Below are positions 17,624 to 25,999 of a stretch of DNA of 64,000 nt, piece after piece (the stretch's first letter is position 1; every line of letters begins with the position of its first letter). The DNA lies in assembly GCF_036346595.1 (NCBI RefSeq), contig NZ_CP107834.1, forward strand, positions 4,526,001 to 4,590,000, in the 5' to 3' direction. The DNA comes from Streptomyces sp. NBC_00525 (lineage in GTDB: Bacteria > Actinomycetota > Actinomycetes > Streptomycetales > Streptomycetaceae). The notes beneath the pieces are model-generated. The model was not told the DNA's origin and did no database searches. It saw only the letters and a program-made list of their open reading frames with translations. The translations under genes were made by a program, and so were the position numbers.

Positions 17624-18847
17624 ATGGATGCCGCCACACGCCGCTGGCGTGCCGCCCTGTTCCTGTTCATGCTCGCCGCCGGTACGGGCATGGCCTCCTG
17701 GGTCGCCCGCACCCCGGCCGTCCGGGACGGGCTCGACGTGTCCACGGGCGCGATGGGCCTCGTGCTGTTCGGGCTGTCCACCGGCTCGATGGCCGGGGTC
17801 ACGGCGTCCGGACCGCTGGTACGGCGCCGCGGCGGCCGGGCGACGATCCTCGGCGGCGTCCTCCTGATCGTCGCCGGGCTGCTGGTGGTCGCCGCCGGCA
17901 CCGCCCTCTCGCAGGCCGCCGTGGTCTTCGGCGGGCTCGCCCTGTTCGGCGGCGGGATGGGGATGAGCGAGGTGGCGTTCAACATCGAGGGCGCCGCCGT
18001 CGAGAGCGCCATCGGCCGGCCCGTCCTGCCCGTGCTGCACGGATGTTTCAGCCTGGGAACCGTCATCGGGGCGCTCCTGGGCATGGCCCTGACGGCGGCC
18101 GCGTTCCCCGTCGGATGGCATCTGACACTCGTCGCGGTGCTGATAGCCGGCGCCGGTGCGCGGGCGGTCCTCGCCATCCCGCACGGCACGGGCAAGGAGG
18201 ACGCACCCGCCACCGGGTCCGCAGGGGGCGGGCTGCGCGGGCAACTGCACGTGTGGCGCGACCGGCAGCTCGTCCTCATCGGGGTGATCGTCCTGGCCAT
18301 GGCCTTCGCGGAGGGCGCCGCCAACGACTGGCTGCCGCTGCTCATGGTCGACGGGTACGACGTGAGCGCCACGGCGGGTTCGCTGACCTTCCTGGTCTTC
18401 GCCGCCTCGATGACCCTCGGCCGGCTGGCCGGCGGCCCCTTCCTGGAGCGGTTCGGACGGGTGAGGGTCGTCCGGATCAGCGGCCTCACCGCCGCGCTGG
18501 GCCTCGTGGTGGTCGTCGTCGCCCCGAGCCCCTGGATGGCGGGCGCCGCCACCGTGCTGTGGGGGCTCGGCGCCTCCCTCGGCTTCCCGGTCACGGTGTC
18601 CGCCGCCGGTGACCACCCGCGCGACGCGGCGGCACGGGTGGCCGCCGTCTCCACGGCGGGCTACGGCGCGTTCCTGGTCGGCCCGCCCGCCCTGGGCTTC
18701 CTCGCCGACCACATCGGCCTCCGGCTCACGATGACGGTCGTCCTCGCCCTGGTGGCCGTGGCCACGGCACTGGCCGGGGCGCTGGACACCGGCCCCGGCC
18801 CCGACCGCGACGCCACCGGCACCCGGGCGGCTCCGGCGACACCGTGA
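17624..18847 (+). CDS. MFS transporter
   Basis: A 407-residue major facilitator with about twelve membrane helices. The loop after helix 2 contains VRRRGGRATI, a form of the MFS signature. The sequence type (MASWVARTPAVRDGLDVSTGAMGLVLFGLSTG at the N-terminus, AFAEGAANDWLPLLMVDG in the middle) resembles the YbjJ/fucose-permease-like branch of small-molecule exporters. ATG 17624 has GAGG about 12 bases upstream. It is divergent from the acetyltransferase and TetR genes, whose regulator probably controls it. Substrate unknown. Confidence 0.88.
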   Translation: MDAATRRWRAALFLFMLAAGTGMASWVARTPAVRDGLDVSTGAMGLVLFGLSTGSMAGVTASGPLVRRRGGRATILGGVLLIVAGLLVVAAGTALSQAAVVFGGLALFGGGMGMSEVAFNIEGAAVESAIGRPVLPVLHGCFSLGTVIGALLGMALTAAAFPVGWHLTLVAVLIAGAGARAVLAIPHGTGKEDAPATGSAGGGLRGQLHVWRDRQLVLIGVIVLAMAFAEGAANDWLPLLMVDGYDVSATAGSLTFLVFAASMTLGRLAGGPFLERFGRVRVVRISGLTAALGLVVVVVAPSPWMAGAATVLWGLGASLGFPVTVSAAGDHPRDAAARVAAVSTAGYGAFLVGPPALGFLADHIGLRLTMTVVLALVAVATALAGALDTGPGPDRDATGTRAAPATP

Positions 18848-18865
18848 CACCCCGGCGCGCGCCGC

Positions 18866-19585
18866 TCACTTCGCCCCGACCGAGTCCAGGTGCGCGAAGA
18901 CCACCACGTTGTCCTCGTAGTCCTTCGCCTTTCGGTCGTAGTTGCCGCCGCAGGTGATCAGGCGCAGCTGCGCGTCCGGGGTGTCGGCGTACACCTTGTC
19001 GTCCGGGAAGTCCGCCTTGCTGAACGTCTCCACACTGTCCACGGAGAACGAGGCCACCGTCCCGTCGGCGCGGGTGATGTCCACGGTCGCGCCGGGTTTC
19101 AGGAACCGCAGCTGGAGGAAGACGGCGGGCCCGGTCGTGGTGTCCACATGGCCCGCCACGATCGACGTCCCCAGCTCGCCGGGCGTCGGCCCGTCCTTGA
19201 ACCAGCCGACCAGGTTCTTGTCGTTCGGCGGCGGCGCGTCGAGCCGGCCCGACGCGCCGATCGACAGCGGGGTGAAGGGCGCGTCCACCGCGATCGACGG
19301 AATGCGCAGCCGGGTCGGCTCCGAGCGGGGCAGCGACGGCGACTCGCTCGGCTCGTCGCCCTTCGCACCGGCGGCGGAGGAAGAGGAAGAGGGGGAGGCG
19401 GCCGCGGAGACCGCCACCGAGGGCGGGGCGGGCGGCTTGTCGTCCACCGGCGAACCGATGGAGTGGTAGATCAGGACCATGCCGAGCCCGGCCACCGCGA
19501 GGGGCCAGAACAGGGCCCGGCTCAGCGGACCGGTGGGGGCCGCGGTTCCGGGGGCGGGGGATTCGGAGGTCTGCGGGGCGGCCAT
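18866..19585 (-). CDS. Class F sortase
   Basis: A 239-residue membrane-anchored transpeptidase. One N-terminal helix (about 24-44) is followed by a Pro/Ser-rich stalk (to about 85) and the sortase domain. Catalytic residues are H146 in AGHVDT, C212 in LITCGG and R218 in NYDRKAKDYEDNVVV, the class F pattern. Sortases cut a sorting signal in a secreted protein and join it to the cell wall. It lies about 185 bases downstream of a tandem-repeat surface protein gene on the same strand, the most likely substrate. A 7-bp hairpin lies in the gap, and AAGG precedes the ATG. Confidence 0.92.
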   Translation of the reverse strand: MAAPQTSESPAPGTAAPTGPLSRALFWPLAVAGLGMVLIYHSIGSPVDDKPPAPPSVAVSAAASPSSSSSAAGAKGDEPSESPSLPRSEPTRLRIPSIAVDAPFTPLSIGASGRLDAPPPNDKNLVGWFKDGPTPGELGTSIVAGHVDTTTGPAVFLQLRFLKPGATVDITRADGTVASFSVDSVETFSKADFPDDKVYADTPDAQLRLITCGGNYDRKAKDYEDNVVVFAHLDSVGAK

Positions 19586-19683
19586 GGAGAACGAGCCTTT
19601 CGTCCGGGCGGGTGCGGTACTCGGGCCTGGCCCGCGAAGATCCGCCGGACAGGCCCTAGGGGGAAAACGCGGGCGCCGCGGCC

Positions 19684-19701
19684 GCCGTCCGGAGGGACGG
19701 C
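19684..19701 (-). terminator. Small hairpin between repeat-protein and sortase genes
   Basis: GCCGTCC, four bases, GGACGGC makes a 7-bp stem in the gap between the two same-strand genes. It could lower read-through from the repeat-protein gene into the sortase gene, but it has no T run. Confidence 0.3.
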
Positions 19702-19770
19702 GACCGCGACGGCTGGGGCGTCGCCCGGCAGGCGGGACTTTCGGAACACGCCCCGGGGACCGCGGGCCGG

Positions 19771-20487
19771 TCAGGCCATTGCACCGCCGGACGCCTGGCG
19801 GCGGCGGAGCCGGTACGCCGCGACACCCGCGCCACCGAGGAGCAGCAGCGAACCGGCCGCCAGACCGCTGCCGGTCATCGCCATCGCGCCGCCACCCGTG
19901 TGCATACCGCCCGACGGCTTCTGCTCGTCCTTGTACTTGCCGCCCTCGTCGCCCGGCTTCCACTCGCTCACCGTCTGCGCGAGGGCGCCACCGCCTGCGT
20001 GGACGCCACCGCTGGGCTTGTCCTCGTTCTTGTACTTGCCGCCCTCGTCGCCGGGCTGCCATTCCTTGCTGACGGTCTTGGCGAGGGCGCCGCCGCCGGT
20101 GTGCATGCCGCCGTGGGGCTTGTCGGCGTCCTTGTACTTGCCGCCTTCGTCGCCCGGCTTCCACTCGCTGACGGTCTTGGCGAGGGCGCCGCCGCCGGTG
20201 TGGACGCCGCCGTGGGGCTTGTCGGCGTCCTTGTACTTGCCGCCCTCGTCGCCCGGCTTCCACTCCTTCGTGACGGTCTTCGACAGCGCGCCGCCGCCGG
20301 TGTGCATGCCGCCGTGCGGCTTGTCCTTCTTCCACTCGCCGTCGGAGTTGTCGTGCTCGTGGTCGGCGGCGGACGAGCCGCCGTGGTTCTGGTCGGCGGC
20401 CACGGTCATCGCGTAGGCCGTCGGGGTCGTGATGGTGAGTACCGCCGTGACGGCGGCCGAGGCGAACAGCGTGCGGGCAGAGCGCAT
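19771..20487 (-). CDS. Secreted tandem-repeat surface protein, probable sortase substrate
   Basis: A 238-residue exported protein. Residues 1-26 form a signal peptide ending in PTAYA. After a His/Asp/Gly-rich segment come tandem repeats of 33-34 residues (residues 52-200): five copies of K-P-(H/S)-GG(M/V)H(T/A)GGGA(L/M) joined by (K/Q)PGDEGGKYK linkers. The C-terminus is a hydrophobic helix (209-225) followed by RLRRRQASGGAMA, the layout of a cell-wall sorting signal. There is no LPXTG; the only motif just before the helix is AMAMTGSG. A sortase F gene follows on the same strand. Function unknown; anchoring to the wall or membrane is inferred. Confidence 0.8.
   Translation of the reverse strand: MRSARTLFASAAVTAVLTITTPTAYAMTVAADQNHGGSSAADHEHDNSDGEWKKDKPHGGMHTGGGALSKTVTKEWKPGDEGGKYKDADKPHGGVHTGGGALAKTVSEWKPGDEGGKYKDADKPHGGMHTGGGALAKTVSKEWQPGDEGGKYKNEDKPSGGVHAGGGALAQTVSEWKPGDEGGKYKDEQKPSGGMHTGGGAMAMTGSGLAAGSLLLLGGAGVAAYRLRRRQASGGAMA
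19888..20334 (-). repeat. In-frame tandem repeats of about 100 bases in the surface-protein gene
   Basis: Four full units of 99-102 bases plus a partial first unit encode the 33-34 residue repeats. Neighbouring units are nearly identical in DNA as well as protein, for example around 20090-20290, which suggests recent duplication or gene conversion. Copy number is likely to vary between strains. Confidence 0.85.
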
Positions 20488-20734
20488 CTGTCACAGGTCC
20501 TTTCATCGCCCCTGCGAGGAGTGACGGTGTGTCGACTCCTGGTGACGCAGCGGCTACGTGATCCACCGTCAAGCCGAACCGGGAACCCCGCCATCGGAAG
20601 AGCGCCGCATGGGGGCCGTGCCATGGGCCCATCGAGTGGCGGAGAACGGAACATCACCCATTGGAGGGCACGCCGCACCCACGCGAGGTTTGGAATCCGC
20701 CCCGCCCCGCACGACCGCGTGCCCCCCCGGCCCG

Positions 20735-21580
20735 TCAGTTCAGCAGCGACCGGGCCGCCCGCGCGCTGTGCCGTACCGCCTCCGCCGCGGCCGGGTCCAC
20801 CCCCTCGACGACCCGCGCGTACTCCTCCATCGCCGCCGCGCCCCGCAGGAACTGCCCGGCGCGCACCAGTAGCTGGGCGTGCTCGTAGCGCAGCGCCGCC
20901 GGGTGCGAGGGCAGCAGCAGGGACAGCTCCACCGCCCACAGCGCCACGTCCGTGTGCTCCGGGCGGGCCGCCGCCCAGGCCCGGATGTTGTTCAGGACCC
21001 GCAGCACCACCTCCAGCGGGCGTGCCGGCTCCAGCGACGACGGCTCCCACCGCTCCCCGGTCGAGCTCGTCACCAGCAGCTCCGCGTCCTGGTCCGTCAG
21101 CGGCCGCCCACCGGCGAAGGGATCGGCGAGCACCCGCTCGGCCGGATCGCCGAACCCGACGACGAAATGACCCGGCAGCGCCACCCCGTACACCGGGGCG
21201 CCCGCCCGCCGGGCGACCTCGATCCACACCACCGACAGCAGGATCGGCAGCCCGCGCCGCCGCCGCAGCACCTCGTGCAGCAGGGACGACTCCAGGCGCC
21301 GGTAGTCGGCCGCGGCGCCCTCGAACCCGTAGCGCTCACCGAGCAGTTCGGCCAGCGCCGACGCCCAGGCATGGGCGCCGCGCAGCCCGTAGGGGAGCTG
21401 CCCGGCGAGCCGGTCCAGCTCGATCTGCGCCTCGTCGATCCCGCGCGCGTCCAGCTCCGGGTCCGCCACCGCCGCCACCAGCAGGCACAGGAGCGCCAGA
21501 TCGGGCCGTTCGGCGCGGGCCTCCGCCGCGAACCGGCGGCGCAGCTCCTCGCGGTCGTTCCCCTCGTCGGCCACGGTCAC
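20735..21580 (-). CDS. SirB1/transglutaminase-like family protein
   Basis: A 281-residue protein of the SirB1 N-terminal / transglutaminase-like group (PF13369 type), recognisable by LGERYGFEGAAADYRRLESSLLHEVLRRRRGLPILLSVVWIEVARRAG and PVYGVALPGHFVVGF. The C-terminal half is helical and TPR-like (LNNIRAWAAARPEHTDVALWAVELSLLLPSHPAALRYEHAQLL). Family members have no firmly assigned activity; the catalytic cysteine of true transglutaminases is not evident. The GTG at 21580 overlaps the stop of the GNAT gene by 4 bases, so these two are coupled. GTG 21574 is an alternative start. Confidence 0.82.
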   Translation of the reverse strand: MTVADEGNDREELRRRFAAEARAERPDLALLCLLVAAVADPELDARGIDEAQIELDRLAGQLPYGLRGAHAWASALAELLGERYGFEGAAADYRRLESSLLHEVLRRRRGLPILLSVVWIEVARRAGAPVYGVALPGHFVVGFGDPAERVLADPFAGGRPLTDQDAELLVTSSTGERWEPSSLEPARPLEVVLRVLNNIRAWAAARPEHTDVALWAVELSLLLPSHPAALRYEHAQLLVRAGQFLRGAAAMEEYARVVEGVDPAAAEAVRHSARAARSLLN

Positions 21581-22578
21581 ACCGGCCGGAAGTGGTGGTA
21601 CAGGTGGTGGACCGCGAAGCCCATCCCCTCGTACAGGGCGCGGGCGCCCTCGTTGTCCGCCTCCACCTGGAGCCAGGCGGCGGACGCGCCCTCGTCCATC
21701 GCCTGCCGGGCCAGCGCGGTCATCACGGCCGTCGCCAGGCCCCGGCGCCGGTGCTCGGGGGCCACCTCGACGGCCATGAAGCCGGCCCACCGCCCGTCGA
21801 CCACGCATCGCCCGATCGCGGCGGGTGCCGCCTCACCGGGCCCGCCGGGCACGGTGGCGAACCACACCGACGGCCCGCCGCGCAGCACGGCCGTCACCTC
21901 CGGGCCCGGCGTCCCGACCCGCTGGTAGCGGGCGAGCCACTCCGAGCCGGCCGTACGGGACAGCCGGACGCGGGAGATCTCGGCCGGCAGGTCACCGACC
22001 GGGGCGAGCGCGGCGATGCGCAGCTCCGCCGTCACCTCGCGCCGCCAGCCGTGCTCCTCCAGGGCCGCGCACAGCTCCTCCTGCGCCCCCTCCGCGCCGG
22101 TCGCCGTCTGCACGTACGCCGGCAGGTCCCGGTCCGCGTACCACTGGCGGACACGCCCGAGCGCCCGGCCGAGCGGGAGGCCGGGGTCGCCGAGGGGCAG
22201 CACCGAGTTGGCGCGCCGGGTGAATCCGGCCGAGGCGCGCAGCAGCCAGTCGCCCAGCGGTTCGCTCTCCACGGGCTGCCAGGCGCGCGCCGAGACGGGG
22301 GCGATTTCGGCGAAGGAGGCGGCGGGTCCGCGCCGCCGGGCCGGGGCGGACGGCACGACCTTCCCCGCGACCAGGGAGGACTCGGGGATGCGCACCGAAT
22401 CCCCGCCGCGGGGTGTGACGGACAGCACACCGTCGTCCCACGATGTGAGAACGCCGACCGTGTCGGTGAATTTCGGCCCGTGGGGGCCGTCTTCGGTCAA
22501 ACGCCTGACTGATACCCGTTTGCCCACGTCAGCCGGTGCAATTCGGACCTCCAGCCGTCCGCCGATGGTGAATTCCAC
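21577..22578 (-). CDS. GNAT-family N-acetyltransferase with extra N-terminal domain
   Basis: A 333-residue protein. The last 130 residues are a GNAT domain with the acetyl-CoA loop in VEVAPEHRRRGLATAVMTAL and a C-terminal NEGARALYEGMGF. The first 75 residues form a small beta-rich domain (GGRLEVRIAPADVGKRVSVRRL... WDDGVLSVTPRGG) that resembles an SH3/KOW-like barrel, and a middle helical region follows. The substrate is unknown. It is divergent from the ferredoxin gene fdxA and coupled to the SirB1-like gene downstream. Confidence 0.85.
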   Translation of the reverse strand: MEFTIGGRLEVRIAPADVGKRVSVRRLTEDGPHGPKFTDTVGVLTSWDDGVLSVTPRGGDSVRIPESSLVAGKVVPSAPARRRGPAASFAEIAPVSARAWQPVESEPLGDWLLRASAGFTRRANSVLPLGDPGLPLGRALGRVRQWYADRDLPAYVQTATGAEGAQEELCAALEEHGWRREVTAELRIAALAPVGDLPAEISRVRLSRTAGSEWLARYQRVGTPGPEVTAVLRGGPSVWFATVPGGPGEAAPAAIGRCVVDGRWAGFMAVEVAPEHRRRGLATAVMTALARQAMDEGASAAWLQVEADNEGARALYEGMGFAVHHLYHHFRPV

Positions 22579-22695
22579 AGCTCTGTCCGCCCCTCCTGTT
22601 CGGTTCGTGCCCGCGAACGGAGATACTAGGGGCGGGCATCGACGACGCCGCGCTCCCGCGCGAGAGCCAACGCCCTACCGAGGAGGAACGACAGC

Positions 22696-23016
22696 GTGAC
22701 CTACGTCATCGCGCAGCCTTGTGTCGACGTCAAGGACAAGGCCTGCATCGAAGAGTGCCCCGTCGACTGCATCTACGAGGGCCAGCGGTCCTTGTACATC
22801 CACCCGGACGAGTGTGTCGACTGCGGAGCCTGCGAGCCGGTCTGCCCCGTGGAAGCGATCTTCTACGAGGACGACACCCCGGACGAGTGGAAGGACTACT
22901 ACAAGGCGAACGTCGAGTTCTTCGACGACCTCGGGTCGCCGGGTGGTGCCTCCAAGCTTGGTCTGATCGAACGGGACCACCCGTTCGTCGCCGCGCTGCC
23001 GCCGCAGAACCAGTAA
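22696..23016 (+). CDS. fdxA: 7Fe-8S ferredoxin FdxA
   Basis: A 106-residue seven-iron ferredoxin, a soluble electron carrier. By the Azotobacter FdI pattern, C9, C17 and C50 should bind the [3Fe-4S] cluster and C21, C40, C43 and C46 the [4Fe-4S] cluster; C25 is the extra cysteine. The C-terminal extension (DDTPDEWKDYYKANVEFFDDLG) is typical of actinobacterial FdxA/FdxC. The GTG start follows GAGGAACGACAGC. The order fdxA-dapC is conserved in actinomycetes, including Mycobacterium tuberculosis (fdxC, dapC). The functional reason is unknown. Confidence 0.95.
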   Translation: MTYVIAQPCVDVKDKACIEECPVDCIYEGQRSLYIHPDECVDCGACEPVCPVEAIFYEDDTPDEWKDYYKANVEFFDDLGSPGGASKLGLIERDHPFVAALPPQNQ

Positions 23017-23135
23017 CAGCGCCCGGCACGTGCGCCGCCGCGGTCCCGTACGGCTCGTCGCCGTGCGGGACCGCGGTGTTTCCCGCCCGCCCCCCGGACC
23101 GCCCGCGTGACCCCCGTACGAGAAAGCAGAGAGCC

Positions 23136-24230
23136 GTGTCCGCAGTCTCCTCCCGCCTCCCGGTCTTCCCCTGGGACAAGCTGGCGCCCTACAAGTCGAC
23201 GGCCGGGGCCCACCCGGACGGGATCGTGGACCTGTCCGTGGGCACGCCGGTGGACCCGGTGCCCGAGCTGATCCGGCAGGCGCTCGTCGCGGCCGCGGAC
23301 AGCCCCGGCTATCCGACGGTGTGGGGCACCGCCGAACTGCGGGACGCGCTCACCGGCTGGGTGGAGCGGCGGCTGGGCGCGGCCGGGGTGGCCCACGAGA
23401 ACGTGCTGCCCGTCGTCGGCTCCAAGGAGCTGGTGGCCTGGCTCCCGACCCAGCTGGGCCTCGGCCCCGGCGACAAGGTCGCCTACCCGCGCCTCGCCTA
23501 CCCCACGTACGAGGTCGGCGCCCGGCTCTGCGGTGCCGAACCTGTGGTCTACGACGACCCGACCGCGCTCGACCCGGCCGGCCTCCGGCTGCTCTGGCTG
23601 AACTCGCCGTCCAACCCGACCGGCCGGGTCCTCGCCAAGGACGAGCTGACCCGGATCGTCGCCTGGGCCCGCGAGCACGGCGTGCTGGTCTTCAGCGACG
23701 AGTGCTACCTGGAACTGGGCTGGGAGGCCGAACCGGTCTCCGTGCTCCACCCCGATGTGTGCGGCGGTACGTACGAGGGAATCGTCGCCGTCCACTCGCT
23801 GTCCAAGCGGTCCAACCTGGCCGGCTACCGCGCCGCGTTCGTCGCGGGCGACGCGGCCGTGCTCGGCGAGCTGCTCCAGATCCGCAAGCACGGCGGGATG
23901 ATGACGCCCGCCCCCGTCCAGGCGGCGACCGTCGCCGCGCTCGGCGACGACGCGCACGTGGCCGAGCAGCGCACCCGGTACGCCGGCCGACGCGCCGCCC
24001 TGCGCGCGGCCCTGGAGGCGCACGGCTTCCGCATCGAGCACAGCGAGGCGAGCCTCTACCTGTGGGCGACCCGCGACGAACCGTGCTGGGACACCGTGGC
24101 ACACCTCGCGGAGCTGGGCATCCTGGTGGCGCCCGGCGACTTCTACGGACCGGCCGGCGACCGCTTCGTACGGGTGGCGTTCACGGCCACCGACGAGCGC
24201 GTCGCGGCGGCCGTCAAGCGGCTGGGCTGA
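23136..24230 (+). CDS. dapC: Succinyldiaminopimelate transaminase DapC
   Basis: A 364-residue class I/II PLP aminotransferase that makes N-succinyl-L,L-diaminopimelate in lysine and cell-wall DAP synthesis, in the cytosol. The PLP lysine is K224 in HSLSKRSNLAGYR. The NSPSNPTG motif binds the cofactor side, and PTVWGTAELRDAL and VFSDECYLELGW are typical of actinobacterial DapC. The start is GTG 23136, 119 bases after fdxA. dapE, the next enzyme of the succinylase branch, lies 1.8 kb downstream on the same strand, supporting the assignment over a general aminotransferase. Confidence 0.93.
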   Translation: MSAVSSRLPVFPWDKLAPYKSTAGAHPDGIVDLSVGTPVDPVPELIRQALVAAADSPGYPTVWGTAELRDALTGWVERRLGAAGVAHENVLPVVGSKELVAWLPTQLGLGPGDKVAYPRLAYPTYEVGARLCGAEPVVYDDPTALDPAGLRLLWLNSPSNPTGRVLAKDELTRIVAWAREHGVLVFSDECYLELGWEAEPVSVLHPDVCGGTYEGIVAVHSLSKRSNLAGYRAAFVAGDAAVLGELLQIRKHGGMMTPAPVQAATVAALGDDAHVAEQRTRYAGRRAALRAALEAHGFRIEHSEASLYLWATRDEPCWDTVAHLAELGILVAPGDFYGPAGDRFVRVAFTATDERVAAAVKRLG

Positions 24231-24240
24231 GCACCGGCGT

Positions 24241-24284
24241 ACGCGGGGGCCGCAGGGAGTACGCACTCCCTGCGGCCCCCGCGT
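24241..24284. terminator. Strong bidirectional terminator after dapC
   Basis: A perfect 20-bp stem (24241-24260 with 24265-24284) around a four-base loop lies 10 bases after the dapC stop and 20 bases from the end of the convergent secreted-protein gene. It is the most stable simple hairpin I see in the window. Confidence 0.92.
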
Positions 24285-24304
24285 GTACGTGCGGCAGGAC
24301 GGGC

Positions 24305-24703
24305 TCAGCCGCCGATCGGCAGGCCCTTGCCCAGGCCGCCGCCGACCGCGTCCGTGAGACCGCCGGCGGCGTCGCCCTGGACCGTGCTCTGTGCGGTGCC
24401 GGTGACCTGCTTCGCGGCGGGGGCCGCCTTGCCGCCGACGTCGGTGACGGTCCTGCCCGCCACCGGGAGCGTGGTGCCGACGACCTTGCCGCCGGTCTCG
24501 CCCGCGACGTCGGAGACCGGCTGGGCGGCCCCTTCGACCGTCTTGCCGAGACCGGAGCCCTCGACGCTGGTGAGGCCACCGAGGTCCGCGGTCTGCGGGA
24601 GCCCCGCGGCACCCGCGGCGCCGGCCGCACCGACCACGGAGGTCGCACCCGCCGCGAACAGCAGTGCGGTACGGGCGATCCGGCGGGTCAGGGGGAGGGA
24701 CAT
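24305..24703 (-). CDS. Small secreted Gly/Ala/Thr/Val-rich protein
   Basis: A 132-residue protein with a signal peptide (MSLPLTRRIARTALLFAAG... AAGAAG) and a mature part of low-complexity repeats rich in Gly, Ala, Val and Thr, such as VEGAAQPVSDVAGETGGKVVGTTLP and VTDVGGKAAPAAKQVTGTAQ. Proteins of this kind are common in Streptomyces and are often wrongly labelled ATP-binding; no nucleotide motif is present. GGAG lies 6 bases before the ATG. A promoter-like TTGCCC, 18 bases, TTATCC is found about 110 bases upstream. Function unknown; a wall-associated structural role is possible. Confidence 0.75.
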   Translation of the reverse strand: MSLPLTRRIARTALLFAAGATSVVGAAGAAGAAGLPQTADLGGLTSVEGSGLGKTVEGAAQPVSDVAGETGGKVVGTTLPVAGRTVTDVGGKAAPAAKQVTGTAQSTVQGDAAGGLTDAVGGGLGKGLPIGG

Positions 24704-25028
24704 GATGCTCCTTCGACGGGAGGGGAAATCTGGCTGTCCGTGGCTCGGACGCCCTGACAACCGCCGTGGGGGCGGGTGAGGTTGCGGTACGCCGACGTAA
24801 AGACCTGGCAATGCGTCGGATAATCCTCAATGGAGGAACCGGGGCAAACGGTGCGCGCCGTGCCCGACCGCCGAACCGTCACTCCCCTTACGGCACAAGG
24901 CTTACGGGCGACGGCGCGCCGATCGCCGGGCCACCGCTCGCGGGGCGCCCGCGGCGCACGGCGGTACGCCCGCACGGGCGAGGGCTCGCACGCGCGCGCG
25001 GGCGGTCAGGCGTTGTCCGCCCCGGGGG
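24704..25028. other. 325-base intergenic region
   Basis: Holds the leader and promoter of the secreted-protein gene in its first 150 bases. The rest (about 24850-25028) is downstream of the lysozyme-like protein gene. I see GC-rich sequence with only weak short inverted repeats there, and no convincing gene. Confidence 0.6.
24818..24847 (-). promoter_or_regulatory. Candidate promoter of the secreted-protein gene
   Basis: On the minus strand TTGCCC (24847-24842) and TTATCC (24823-24818) are separated by 18 bases, the usual spacing for the main Streptomyces sigma factor. This predicts a leader of about 105 bases. Confidence 0.4.
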
Positions 25029-25964
25029 TCAGCGCACCAGGCGCAGCCGTACCTCGTCCGTGTCGGAGGCCCGCAGCCGCGCCGCCTCGCGAGCCGTGTG
25101 CCACCCCTCACCGGCCTTCCACACCCGGCCCCCGTAGGCGACTTCGTCGATGCCCAGCGCCTCGGACTGGGCCACCGCCCAGTGCGCCAGCTCCCAGCCC
25201 CGCCGCGGCACCCCGTCCCGCTCGGCGCGGCGGTCCGCGCGCACCGGGACCGTGAGCGCGTCCGCCGCCGCGCCGCCGGCCGCCGGGGCCCCGCCGCCCG
25301 CGCCGGACGGCAGGACGTCCTTGCCGAACGCGCTCGTCAGGGCGGCCCGCACCGCGACCGCGTCACCCGTGCCGCCGGTGGTCCTGGGCGGCTCGCAGTC
25401 CAGCGCGGCCGGGGTGCGCCCGGTCAGCGCGGCGGCCAGCAGCGCCGCGTCCGGCTCGTGCTTCGCGTACGCCTGCGGGAAGCCACTGCGCTGGACGCGC
25501 TGCGCGGCGACGGTGAGCGGCAGCCGCGAGTAGCCGGGCACCTCGGCCAGGTGCTCGTAGAACTTCCCGGACGCGTACACCGGGTCCATGATCTGCTTCG
25601 CGGTGCCCCAGCCCTGCGAGGGCCGCTGCTGGAACAGCCCCAGCGAGTCCCGGTCGCCATGGCCGATGTTGCGCAGCGCGGACTCCTGGAGCGCGGTCGC
25701 CAGCGCGATGGTCACGGCACGCTCCGGCATCCCGCGCCGGGTGCCGACGGCGGAGATCGTCGCGGCGTTCGCGGCCTGCTCGGGCGTCAGCCGGTAGGTG
25801 CCGTCCGCCGACCGCACCGTGCACTGGTCGGAACCCCGCCCGCCCGAAACGTACTGAACGGTCAGATAGCCGGCCACCGCGGTGAGCACGCCGAGAGCGG
25901 CCACGATCCGCAGCCGCCGACCGCGGCCGGGACGTCGGGGAGCAGCGGAAACGGTCCTGGGCAC
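25029..25964 (-). CDS. Membrane-anchored lysozyme/transglycosylase-like protein
   Basis: A 311-residue protein with a basic N-terminus (RRPGRGRRLR) and one membrane helix (about 20-40), so the rest is outside the membrane. The block ALQESALRNIGHGDRDSLG and then LFQQRPSQGWGT (about residues 90-125) is a recognisable actinobacterial lysozyme-like/SLT-type motif with a candidate catalytic glutamate in QES. Such proteins are often labelled heavy-metal transporter in Streptomyces without support. The C-terminal region after an Ala/Gly linker is unassigned. The start is GTG 25964, divergent from dapE with only 35 bases between. Wall hydrolysis is likely but unproven. Confidence 0.7.
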   Translation of the reverse strand: MPRTVSAAPRRPGRGRRLRIVAALGVLTAVAGYLTVQYVSGGRGSDQCTVRSADGTYRLTPEQAANAATISAVGTRRGMPERAVTIALATALQESALRNIGHGDRDSLGLFQQRPSQGWGTAKQIMDPVYASGKFYEHLAEVPGYSRLPLTVAAQRVQRSGFPQAYAKHEPDAALLAAALTGRTPAALDCEPPRTTGGTGDAVAVRAALTSAFGKDVLPSGAGGGAPAAGGAAADALTVPVRADRRAERDGVPRRGWELAHWAVAQSEALGIDEVAYGGRVWKAGEGWHTAREAARLRASDTDEVRLRLVR

Positions 25965-25999
25965 GGGCCCACCGTACGACAGGCACTACCCTCCTAGCC

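Noticed and set aside
19771..20487. CRISPR array, suggested by evenly spaced repeats
   Set aside because: The repeats are about 100 bases, in frame, and encode a protein repeat; there are no unique spacers.
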